DNA of 64,000 nucleotides from Romanomermis culicivorax. Taxonomy: Eukaryota > Nematoda > Enoplea > Mermithida > Mermithidae. The translations under genes were made by a program, and so were the position numbers. The notes beneath the pieces are model-generated. The model saw nothing but the letters and a program-made list of their open reading frames with translations, was not told the origin of the DNA and did not search any database. Below are positions 1 through 12,200 of this stretch, in pieces (within the stretch, counting starts at the first letter, position 1; each line of letters begins with the position of its first letter). The DNA lies in the NCBI GenBank assembly GCA_963922205.1, contig CAWUHX010000031.1, positions 992,001 through 1,056,000 of the forward strand. Direction: 5' to 3'.

Positions 1-45
1 GGCTCAAATTTTGATTTTCAATGTGACTTTGACAATCTGAAGACT

Positions 46-190
46 TTCATGGCGCTTAGCGCTTACTTGGCGTTTAACGCTTTTATGGCGTTTAAGGATT
101 TTATGGCGTTTAAGGCCTTGACGTTTAAGAATTTCATGGCGTTTTAGGCCTTGGCGTTTAAGAATTTCATGGCGTTTATGTTTTCTACTG
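46..190. repeat. degenerate tandem repeat, unit built on ATGGCGTTTAAG
   Basis: Seven or more copies of a short unit related to ATGGCGTTTAAG follow each other at 15-33 base spacing. Some copies read GGCCTTGGCGTTTAAG, and the first copies carry the variant GGCGCTTAGCGC. No reading frame is preserved, so this is a non-coding minisatellite. Confidence 0.75.
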
Positions 191-518
191 GCATTTAAGG
201 CCTTTATGGTATCAATGCCTCAGAAATTAAAATGTTAATAGTTTACAGTCATACTTCAAGTTTTTAATTATTTTCATTACTTGTCATAATATTTGAATCA
301 CTGCGTGCTTTAAATGAAATGTAAAAACGGGTATACATGAAAGTTCGCAAATTTTATTCGAAAACAAAACCACTTTCTGAACGCAAAAACGTGTTCTAAA
401 TACAAAAAAACGCTAATGATTATTGCACATTGACAAAAATGATGCAAAAATAGAACCATTTTCCTTTTTGTAATTTTGTCTAAACGAAATTTTGGCCGAA
501 GAAAAAATGACAAATTTG

Positions 519-780
519 TAGAAAGCAGGATGCTTACTGTATTTTTCCTGCTTACTGTAGCGTCATACTATATTCCAAATTTACTGTAGTTTTTGTAGAA
601 GTAGGATGCTTACTGTATTTTTTTAAGTTTACTGTAGCTCCATACTGAATTTTTTCAGTTTATTGTATTTTCATACTGTATTTTTCAAGTTTACTGTGGC
701 TTTTGTGGAAGCAGGATGCTTACTGTATTTTTTTGAGTTTATTGTATCTTCATACCGTATTTTTGCAGTTTGCGGTAGCT
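519..780. repeat. tandem repeat rich in TTACTGTA
   Basis: Three diverged units, each opening with a GTAGAAGCAGGATGCTTACTG-like block at about 519, 596 and 704, carry repeated TTACTGTA and CATACTGTA words separated by T-runs. TACTGTAG words also recur at 39.6-40.1 kb. The block is non-coding. Confidence 0.7.
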
Positions 781-949
781 TTATTTTTCCATGTGATATT
801 TCTTTTTTGGTTGTTGTTTTTTGTGCTGCTTTTTGTTTTTTCGTTTTTCCTAGTCTTTGTTTTTTTGTGCATATTTCTCGCCCTATATACACGAAAATAG
901 CGACCGGGTCTCTCAAATCTCTTGTAATTTTATATTGATGCTTTTTTTC

Positions 950-2175
950 AAATTTGTATAAAAAATTATGTGGATTTTTCTAGTTTTTGCACAAAATTTG
1001 AGGATCAGATCAAAATTTTAATTTTTGAAATCAAATTATGTATCTGAAGATACAAAATCTATTCAGAAAATCACATTAAATTTCAAAATTTGATACCAAA
1101 AATTCCAAATTTGATTTTAAAAATTAAAATTTTGATACTGAAAATCACAATGAAAAACAAAATCTGATTCTCAAAGTCACATTGAAAATGAAAATTTGAG
1201 CCTAATAACCAATTAAAAATCAAAAATTTATTCTGAAAATCAAATTGAAATTTAAACTTTGATTTTTAAAGTGCAAAATTTGATTCTGAAAATTCCAAAT
1301 TTGATTAGAAAAATCAAAATTCTGATGATAAAAGATCACATTAAAAATCAAAATTTAATTATAAACTTGATTCTGGAGATGAAATTTTCATTTTGAAAAT
1401 CACGTTAAAAATCGAAGCTTGATTCTGAAAATCAAAATTTTGTCTCTGAAAACCACATTAAAAACTAAAATAAATTTCACTAAAAATCACAGTTTTATTG
1501 TGAAAAAATAAAAATTTCATCTGGAAAAATCAAAATTTCATCTTGAAATTAAAGTCAGAATTTGAGCTTGAAAAGCCCAATTAAAAATGGTTCTCTAATA
1601 ATGTGATTTTTTAGAGTTTTTTGCAAAAAATCCGAGGATCAGATCAAAATTCTAAATCTTAAAATCAAGAATTAAAATTTGATCATAAAATTTATTCTGA
1701 AAATCAAAATTTGATTCTAAAAATTACATTGAAATTTAAATTTTGATTTTGTAAATCAGACATCAAAATTTGATCATAACAATCAAAAATTAAAATTTGA
1801 GCCAGAAAATTATTCCAAAATCAAAATTCGATTCTCAAATTCAACATGAAGATCGAAATTTGATTCTCAAAAAAAATCACAGTTTGATCCTAGATGTAAA
1901 AAATCAATACTTGATCCTGAAAATCAATAAAAAATCAAACTTTGATCCTGAGACTCAACTTTAAGATAAGAACTTGATTTTCAGAATGCCAAATCGAAAT
2001 TTCATCGTCAAAATTGAGAAAAAAAATTAGCCTCAAAAAACCTAATTAAAAATCAGAATTTGGTTCTCAGAAATCATAATTTGAGCCTGAAAATCAATTT
2101 AAAAACGAGAAATTTAATTTTTGAAATTAAAAATCAGAATTTCATCTTGAAAATCAATTAAAAATCAAAATTAGG
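950..2175. repeat. degenerate A/T array of AAATTTGATTCTGAAAATC units
   Basis: About 1.2 kb is made almost entirely of variants of CAAAATTTGATTCTGAAAATC spaced about 20-40 bases apart. This is the reverse-complement style of the much longer array at 18.9-22.7 kb. There is no open reading frame of note. Confidence 0.75.
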
Positions 2176-3192
2176 TTGAACGCCATAAAAACATCAAGTA
2201 TATATCGAATAAGCGCCTTTTTATAGGCTAACTTGGCTAAGTAGGCTTTCTCGATTGGGCCGTGGGCCCGGTTCCTCCGGACTACAGCCGAGCTGCAACT
2301 CTGCTAGCAACGATTGTGCTATCACTACAAGGAAATCCATTCATCTGAAAGTTTTTGATCGGTTTTCAATCGATAATTTTGAAAAAAACTTACCATTTAG
2401 TATAAAACTGTAAGTCTGTGAGGACTGGCTGACCTCGCCAGACTTGGAGAAAAATTCTATTGAAAAAACTTTGAGTGAACGATTACGACGACAGCGCTTT
2501 CGAAACCATAATTTCAAGAACGGCAAAAAATTTCTCTTCTTCAATATGACCAAAAAAGCAGGCATATTATCTTAATTTGGGAAATTATGATTTAAAATAG
2601 TGCAAGATAAAAGGCGTCATCAGTGACATCGGCTTTAGTTATCAAATACGATATTCCATACGGCTTGTCTACGGTATACTACCCTCAGATCAGGCTATAA
2701 TTTCATTTTGTGAGGACTTTTATTCAAATTTCGGTGTATACGATTTTACCAAAAATAATTTGGGGTAAAACGATTCGGATCGCTACATGACATGATTTTC
2801 AGGTTCATATGTGGAAACCTCATTTCTAACAACCGCGTAGGTCCAACAATAAAGCAATTTAACAAAATTTTATGGTAATGTATCATGTTATTATGAATAC
2901 ATCTCACTTAAAATGTAATATCGCAAATAATAAAATTGAAGACATACAATAAACATAGAAGCATGCAAATGTTCTATCAAGGATCGAAACCAAGGCATAA
3001 ATGATATGGCGAACCCGAAAAAGTACGCTAATTAATGCGGCTTTCGCAATATGCTACACTACATACATATAAAGAGTCCATGTCAAGAGATCCATTGACC
3101 CAACCTGCGGGTTTCATATTCGAAAAAATTTTAGAAACCAAAAAGTTGACGTCGGCAACCAGTAAAAGTTGATGCTTATCTTAATCCGAAGA
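2176..3192. other. intergenic stretch downstream of the SLC22 gene
   Basis: No gene could be supported. About 2230-2320 is locally richer in G+C and unique in the window. The rest is AT-rich with only short chance ORFs. It lies 3' of the minus-strand transporter gene and probably includes its transcript end. Confidence 0.5.
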
Positions 3193-3193
3193 A

Positions 3194-3199
3194 TTTATT
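3194..3199 (-). terminator. candidate poly(A) signal AATAAA for the SLC22 gene
   Basis: AATAAA on the minus strand starts 12 bases after the TAA/TGA-side end of the SLC22 coding region. Very short 3' UTRs are common in nematodes, so it is a plausible cleavage signal. Confidence 0.45.
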
Positions 3200-3210
3200 T
3201 TATACGCCGG

Positions 3211-6200
3211 TTAAGAAAATTCCTTGTAATTTTTATAGCTTTGACAGGACACGTTTTCCTTGAAAGCTTTGCAACCCACGGCACCTTGAGCTTCAGCGCT
3301 TTGCACCGAATCGGGTAACGGTTTGCCGAACGTATCGGGCAAAAATAAGCATACGAAACTGGTCGCCATCGTCAAACAACCCATTATAATCAACGGCAAT
3401 AATTTCCATTGTATGGAGGAATAAACTGCACGTGAAAAAAATTGAAATTAGATTTTCTTAAACTTTGCGAAATTCGAGATATTTTAAAAATTTTCATATA
3501 TAAATACCAGAACTGAATACTAAAAATAAAAGAAGGAGGAACAAGTAAGAGATGTTAAAAGTAGAAAATGTACGAAAAGGATGAAGAACTGAAAAATAAA
3601 ACAAATTAATGATCAAACAAAGAAAACTAGCAACGAAATAAAACAAGATAAAAAAGAAATTTACGAAAAATTTGGGGCGAAATAGAGAGCGAGACAATAC
3701 CACGCAGAAACAAATTAGGACTATTGTGAAATTGTTAGTAACTAACAAAGAAAAACGTGGAGAGCAAACAAAAGTGATAAAAACAAAAAACAGTAGAAGA
3801 AAACACAAGAACAAACGTCGTACATACATCTAGCGAATGGAGAAGATTGATGAAAAAGAGAAAATGAAATAACAAAGAATGAAAATCAAACTGAAAGGGA
3901 CAACAAAAAATAGAAGGAAAATTAAGAGAGCAAGAAACAAATGAAAATGCAGAAAAATGTGAAGATAAATAAGTTAAAAAACGGTCCTCAAAAGGCTTCC
4001 AATAAAAAATAAAATCAACCAAAACCGATCAACAATAAATATAAATTAGTCGATCAAAAAGGAAACAGAAATCCATAAAAACCCGAACAAAGAAACTGGA
4101 AAGAACCAAAAAAATAAGCGAAAAGTAACAAGGAGAATAAAAATCAGCAGTGTCAAAGCAACGAAGAAAACAAGCAAAGAAGAAAAATGAAATAAAAATG
4201 AATAAAACGAAAAGCAAACAGAAAGAACGACAACAGAATTTAAAACAAATCAAAGTTAAACTTGAAGAAAAAAAGGACAAATTAAGCGTCAGATCGATGA
4301 AAAAAGCAAACACAGAACAAAAATCAAGAAAAATGAGTGAGGTACAGAAGAGAAGGACTAAACGCATAGTTGAAAATGCAGTGAAAATAAAGAAAATTAA
4401 AGGCTGCAAATGAGCAGAAAAAACAAAAAGCAAAAAAAGAATATGACTGAAAAAGGCAACAAAAGAAAGAATATTGGATAAAAACCAAAGAATGGGAAAG
4501 TGGAGAGACAAAAGGAAAAAGAAATGAACAAATGAAAAAATATAAGAATGAGAATGAAAAACCTAGAAAAGACAGTTGGAAACAAATCAAAGTGAAAGAA
4601 CCAAAGAAGGAATAATAAGAAAAAACTGCAAAAAACACCAAAGAAAAGAAAAAACTAAAAAGGATAAGAATCAGGACGAGGGAAATGCCACGGAGAAGAA
4701 AGACAATAGAAGAAGGTGCGCAATAGTTTCCAAAATGGAATTCCCAGTTTTTTCTAGATTTTCCGGGTCGTTTTTCCAGAATTTTCCAGCTTCTTCTGAA
4801 AAAAATCATCAGTAATTTATGCAAATAATAATAAGTATGTACCAGAGGTTGAAAATACGTGTGAAGCACACATGATCATAAAATTTTATCAAATTAATTT
4901 AGAAACATTTTCATTATTTTCAGCTCTGCGATTCGTAAGCTCAAAAATATTTTTTCTGGCAACAAATTTTCTTTAATTTTACGATTCTACTCTCCCATGA
5001 TTTATTTTCAGCGGTCGCATTTTTGAAGTTTAGCATCTCTGAACCGATAATCATTGTTTTTTCCACGATCATGTAAAAGAGCCACATTTTTTTCAACGCG
5101 TGAAAGATTTTTCCGAAAATGTGCTTTCTGCTCAAAAACGCTAGTACTTGATGTGATTGTGACCCGTAACCTCGAACGTCCTGTTACTTTGAATAGTGAA
5201 TAAAATTTACGTTACCTCGAACAATGTTATTCTTGTAAAAAAAATTTCATGTTAAGCATCCCGTTACCTCGAATGCACAACTAAGCCTAAGTCTGAGGTT
5301 GAGCGTAGGCCCAAGCCTGAACCTAGCCTAAATCTGAGCCTAAATCTAAGCTTAAGCCTAAGCCTAAGACTAAGTCTAAGTCTAAACCTAAGTCTGGGCT
5401 CAAGTCTGAGTCTAAGCCTAAGCCTCAGTCTAGGCCTTAGCCAAAGAAGGTGAAAATGATATTTTGAAATTATACGGAATTTTCACATTCGCCTTTCATC
5501 AGTATTCGACGTAAAGGGATAATGCTATTGTCTGAGTTTTACGATTACACCGACAAATCATTATTAGAGGTAACGGGACATTCGAGGTAAGGGGACACAT
5601 TCGTTGATGTGCGTAAGCTTTTTAAGCGTCTTTTTGCATTACGCTGTTATTCAAATAGAAAATTCTCAAAATTAGTGAAAAAGTCAGAATTTTCTGAAAT
5701 TCGCCATGTACAATGAAATTATTTGTTATACAAAGTATGTCCCGTAAGATTTTTATGCTTTAATTATCTTCTTCGAAGTTATAACTTCTACAATCAATTA
5801 CGCATAATTCTAATAAAATAACCGTCACAATGAATCGAAACACATGTTGATGTGTTCCTATCCCTGAACAACAAATAAGGAAAAAAATTTTATTTTTCGT
5901 GCGAAGAAATTTGAATAACATCGTCCTCATTATCCAAGTAGCCCTGTCTTCATTAACCGAGTGAAATATTACAGGATATACATAAAATAGCATTTGGCGT
6001 CTTCATTGTGCATTATCCGTGTTTTCATTATGTTTTAACATATGGGTTTGTATATCCATCCTAACTGTTTTCATTAGCCGCGAAATTTTATTCCCCGGCC
6101 TTCAATATCGGGATTGGACTGTACATCATGAGAATCTTAGGCAAAACTCCATGACTTCTCCAAATTTTCCACGCATTATTTTATCAGCTGACTTTTATAG

Positions 6201-9200
6201 GTTTTCCAGATCTGTTGGTCACCTTGATAGAAATTGAGAAAAAACGAAGGAAGAAGAAAGAGACAAAAAGTAACAAATGAAAAATGAGAAAAAACCAAAA
6301 AGGCAGAAAATGAAAAGAAGAACTAGAATCAAGAATAAAAAGGCTTAAATTAAAAAAAAACACATTTCAGAAAAACTGCGCTGTCATATAGTCAAGAATG
6401 GTAAATAAGAAATGATGAAAATAAAATGAAAAACAAAGAAAGACAAGAAACGACGAAAAACAAAAGGGAAAAATGATAAAAAGAATAAAAGAAAGAAAAT
6501 TAGAAACAGAACAAGATGGAAAAAGGAGGAATGAAGAAAAATCGGCAAGAAAACACAAAAGTCATTGGGAGCAATAAAGGAAATCAAAAGAAAAAACGAA
6601 AAATAATCAATTATCGAATCATGAAACTTTTCAACTGAAAAAATTATGCTAAAAAACATTTTTAAATGAAAGACAATTTTTATTTTGAATTTTCTTACTC
6701 AAAAACTGTGACGCCAACCCTGTCAACGACGAAGCTATATAACTGATGCCTGTTCCCACGCCCCTGCCTACAGTCGGATACAATTCTTCAGCCATTTGCT
6801 CTTGCACGGCCAATCCGGCGCTGATAAAAAACCTGGCCATCGAAGCCAAAACGACTGTGGACCATTCGCCACCCGTGTATTCCAAAGGCCAAGTGGCCAA
6901 ACAACAAAAGGCGCTTAGGAATAGAAAACCAGATAATGGTAAAGTGCGTCCTAATTTATTCACCAAAAAAAGGTTCAAAATGACGGCGGGCAATTCGACC
7001 GAAGTGGGGAGTAAATAGGCAACGTAGAAATTTGAGAATATATGTTCGCTGTCGTAAGGAATCATGCCGTACAATTGGTTAGCGATCACGGAAGCTAAAG
7101 TGATCAGCAGGTTTTTGTACAATAAATTTTTGCTACGTAAAAATTGGCCGATCGTCATTTGATCGCTAGGCTGATCCGAGCTTGAATGACTATTGATATC
7201 GAGTAAAAGTTGCTTAACGGTAACAATATCTACTTTACTTGACTTTTTCCAGCGACCTAAAAAAATAAAATTTGACATAAATATGTAATATCGACAAAAT
7301 CAGAGGAGGAAAGATCAGCAAGGAAAATAAAAAAGCAAAAAACATTAAATGTAAAATTGACAGAACAATGATGAAACAGAGAAGGGAATAAGTATAGAGA
7401 AAAAAGAAGGAAACCTAATTTGAGGAACAGAGAAAAATTAAAAAAACGGGAAAACAGAATAAAGCTATCGGAATAAAAATGATATACGTTAGATAACATC
7501 TTTCTATGTATTAACAGGCCAAGTGTACGGAAGTTCTAAATTTTTTGGGTCAATTATTTTCATTATGTTCGAAATTTTCAGAATCAGAATCAATATGAAT
7601 TCGCGTTTACACAAATGCAAAAGATATAGCAGAAACTGAATCCAAATTTTTCAGGAGAAATTTAAGAAGAAATTCGAAAACAAATTTAGCGAAAAAGAAA
7701 TATAAATAAAACATAAAAACGATTATATTAGTTAAAAAGAAAACATCAAATCGAGAATGCACCTCACCTAAACTACATACAATTTCAGCCGCTTCGTCGA
7801 CTCTATTCTGCGAAAAAAGCCACCTGGGCGATTCGGGGACCAGCCAAATAAACGAAATTAGCAGGACGAACGGCGCCGCCGTACAAAACGTAAAAACGTC
7901 CCAATCCTGGCACAACCAGGCCACCAAAGCCACGAACATGTTGGCCAAACCGTAAACGATGCTCATCAACGTCGTCACCAGCGTTCTTTGCTTCGGGCCG
8001 CCCACGAATTCCAGCGCCCAGCAGAAGCAAATTTCCCACATGCAAGTTACGCCGGCGATAAATTTCAAAGAGGCGAATTGCATAATATTGCGCGGGAAAA
8101 TCGACGCCGCCACGTTGAAAACGACGTGGAAAAATAAATTGACCAAAAAAGCTCGTTTCCGACCGATTTTGTCTTGCAAAAATGAATAAAATATGGCGAA
8201 CAGGGTGCATAAGTTTAGTAGGCTTATTACGGAACGAATTTCTAAAGCGCGATCGCAAACTAAATCGAATTTAGTGACCAAAGTTTCACCCAAATATTGC
8301 CGGGAAAATGACCATTTCGTACATCTTAATGTTACATTTTCGGCTACGGTATGATTGACCGAACGGTTTATTGTATAACTGCATTGATCTTCGCTTATAA
8401 TATACGCGGGTGGTATAGAAGAGTTGCTATGCCTGACAAAGAAAACGAATGACTTCAAAATCATGACGACACCTAAAAAATTTCGAAAATTACGGTGCAG
8501 CTATAGTATTTCGAGACAAAATGATATTTCAGTTTTTCTTTGTTGACATTTTTGGTTAATTTTGTCAACTTGGTGCGTTCCACACTTGTTCTCCAAATTT
8601 GTATGCATTTGTCGTTTTTATTTCATCCACCTTCTTTGAGATGTTAGTTCGCTACGTTAGACTCAGTGTTTTTCAACTTATTACTCTATGTATTACACTT
8701 TTTGTTTTATTCCTCTTCTTTAGATTGAATACATTGTTTTACGTCTTCATTTTCATCTTTCTTATTGTTATATATGACTGTTCGAGTTGCTCATGTTATT
8801 GTAGTTTTTCTTGAGACTTTTTATTCTAGTTTTCATTTTTCCGCAAATTTATTCATGTCTTTACAGCTACTTTTGTAATTCATTTTTTTGTTAAGCTTCA
8901 CTTACATTAGTTTCTGGTGGTGTTATCGATGCTTCTTCAGTTCAAGTTGTTTCCTACTTTTTAATTTTTTGTTTCATGTTATATTTTCCTCATACACCTC
9001 TTTGATAAGGTAAAGGTGTTTTTAAACCATTGTAATTTTTCTCTTTTCATTTCGTTGTATGCCGAGTGGCGGGCTGTGCCGTATGGCCGACCGTGATATG
9101 TGGCCGACTGTAGGAGTTGGCTGATCATGCTGGGTGACTGACTTCTATATAAAAAATTTTACAAGGCGTAAAATTGTATAAATATTTCATTTTTATACAA

Positions 9201-12200
9201 GCCTTATATAAAAAACGCATCATAAAGCTGAAACCCTACTAAAAATTAATTTAGACTAAAATATTTTAAGGATCATAAATAAATTAGTTAGACGTCCTGC
9301 TTTGGTGCCTGCTACTGATGGTTTCAGCTTTATCAGTTGGAATACAACACTTTCTAGCTTATGAGGCTCGCTTGTTATGAAAGGACGTGCTTTAGAGATC
9401 CTGTTAATTAGGGTCACACTTAGGTGCTTAGAATTATTCTAGAGGAAATGTGACTCTCAAGAATTGTTTCTGAACCTATCATGCGTAGAAGACTGGAAAA
9501 ATTGACCAAGTTACTCTTTGTTTTCTGAATTCGCTTAAATGGCAGTGGCAAAAAGTTGGATAAAATATTAAGAGACTTCCTTAGGATGTGTCCTAGAGGT
9601 CACTGCAAGAAAAAAATTTAATTTTTTATTTGCGAATGAAATTAAAGTATTTTAACCATGCTTACAATTATTTCGTTTAATTTTTAGAAAAAAACGATCA
9701 GCTAACATAGTTTCTGAATAAATACATAAAACGAATAGTCATTATGAAATTTTGCAGGAAAATTATGAGCTCATTTGCACAACAAAGAAATAGAAAAATT
9801 GCATGAGAGGGCCTAAATAAAATACGCTTATATTAAAAATAACAAGCTTGAAGTCGGCCAAATGGTACGGTCGGCCATCGATAGGAGTACATCCCAGTGG
9901 GTCGACCATCCCAGTAAATCGACCATCCCAGTAAGTCGGCCGTCCCAGTGAGCCGACTGTCCCAGCAAGTCGACAGTCCGACGAAGTCGACTATACTGAT
10001 AAACTCGATTTTCCAACTGTAGCGTGAGAAATTTCCTTGAATCCATATTACACAAATTAAAAGCACTCTTTGATACAGTTTACTTTAATACAGGCTTAGG
10101 CTTAGGCTTGTTAGAAAACATGTGGTCAGGATATTGCCAAGATCAATCATAATCACTCATAATCAATCTTAATTCTTGGTGCATCACCATTCCAAAGTGT
10201 CAAATAAATAAGAAAAGAAAAGATAAATACAACACGCCCCACCCCCCCTTGTGCACGGCCCTGATCATAATTAATTAATATTGTTAACAATCAAAACGAA
10301 GCAGTATTAAGTTGTATCATATATAATTTAAAATCAGATACAATAACATAATTTGTATTCGTCATACATTTCTACAGCTAGAGCATTGCAGAATGCATTT
10401 CTCACAGTATGAGTATAGAGAAATCGTTTTGTAGTGGCAGCTTATGAGACATGCTAAATTGCAGTCGACCTTCTGGGACAGTCGACCTAGTGGTACACAA
10501 TCGACGATTGTGTAACGGGGACACGACCCTTCGTTTTTGATATTTTCATGGTGCCGTCGTTATTTCCTTCCAATTTTTATCTTTCCCATTTTCGCATAAA
10601 TTCGTTCGTTTTTTCTTCGCTCCGCTATGCATCGCACTCAACAGTCGTTTTTTTACTCGATTTGCTTATCGCTTCATAAGCAGAACGTCAAGAAAAGTTA
10701 ATGTGTGATTAACGAACATAAATGAGACTTCGTCATACAAAACAAGACATTAGTTGTTCACGTGAACATGAAAACAAATGCGATTTCTACCCTCGTTGGT
10801 CCGCTTTGATTTTTGAAATATCCTACGGTATGAGTTGGACGAAAAGTTGGGGTCCATCAGTACAGGGCCCAATTTTCCGAAGCTCACTTAAGGACAAAGT
10901 CACACTTTCGCGTGTCGTGTCGCATAGCGCGAAAGTGAGACTTTTTCCTAAGGTGCGATTGAAAAAACCCGGGTCCAGATCTTTTCCACAATGACTGACA
11001 GTAAATCAATGATTCTGTACGTACTGCCAACGATAACGAAATTTACACAATCTGTGTCATTTAGTCAAAATTATACAGGCTTGAAGTATGAAAGCAAATT
11101 TCGGTTTTTTCCATTGTTTACTAAACTAGAAAACAAATTTCATTTCTTTGATGTCACTGCACCAATTGATATGATCAATGATATTCCGATTATTATAAAA
11201 GAAGATTACAATTTAAAATTTACAAGTCAAATTAAAGTTGTTTTTACGGCTTTTTGACCAAATCAAGTTTGTTATCAAAAAAATGTAACGACGGACTTAC
11301 GAAAAACTGTTATTTTCTTGGGGTACGATGCACGTAAAATTGGGTGTATAGGCCGAAAAAACCAAATCAAATGTTGCGAAAGCGCTCATGAAGCAGGCCG
11401 GTATGCACAGGAGCCAGACCAACAATTGTTGATAAAGGCCGAAGGCACCGACCGTCTTTTGCAACACTGTGTCGAAGTCGTGGTGATCTGAAGTCGACTT
11501 TTGACTATCTTTTTCGTCGGCGATTCTGGAAAGAAGAATTAATGAATTATAGTTTGAGGCTGAAACATTCGTCATCATAAAAGACTAAGTTTTCCATGAA
11601 TAAAATACTCAGGTGTTTAATAGAGTCGATTTTGAGGAAATGTGTTTTCCAACAAGAATACACAATCTGTGAACTTTGTACAATTAAAATTTTCACTGTT
11701 AAAGCCTCGTTAGACCAATATCGGCGTGCGAGTTTAGGAATTGACCTCACCTAGAATCAGGGTTTTTTTCCGCACCTAGCGGAAATCGACCCGCAAAATT
11801 TCCGCACAATCATTAAAAACACCAAAAAAGTTTCCGTTCCGTGCGGAAAACCCTCCAAAAATTTTCCGCACGACCCCAAAAAACCCTGCCCAGAATAGTC
11901 CGCTAGAATGCAAAACATTTTCCTAAGTGCAGAAAATTAATCATCTATCGATATATCTCGCTGATATCTTTTCAGAAGAATGAAATGTTGTATATTCATT
12001 TCTTGAGAAACACACGCAATTGAGGATGTTCAAATTTCGGTTTTTCCTACCCAAAGTCCCACCTACCCCAGAAATGGGTTGCATAGTGAAAAAATCAGAT
12101 ATTGAGGCTTAGCGGCTCAGTAGTCGAACTTTAGTGGTCTTCTGGAATAGTTGAAAAAAGATTACTAGAAAAGCTCCAGTTGCAATGAAAATCTAGTGTC

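Noticed and set aside
4150-4413. Plus-strand Lys/Glu-rich ORF of 87 codons
   Set aside because: Translation of the same purine tract; low complexity.
3494-4869. Minus-strand ORFs of 95-181 codons
   Set aside because: They are Phe/Leu/Ser/Cys-rich translations of a polypurine tract inside an intron, with no domain pattern.
5281-5445. CRISPR array
   Set aside because: Contiguous 6-base periodicity without spacers; eukaryotic context.
9060-9130. Independent short gene in SLC22 intron 2
   Set aside because: Only a GGCCGAC-type repeat; no ORF.
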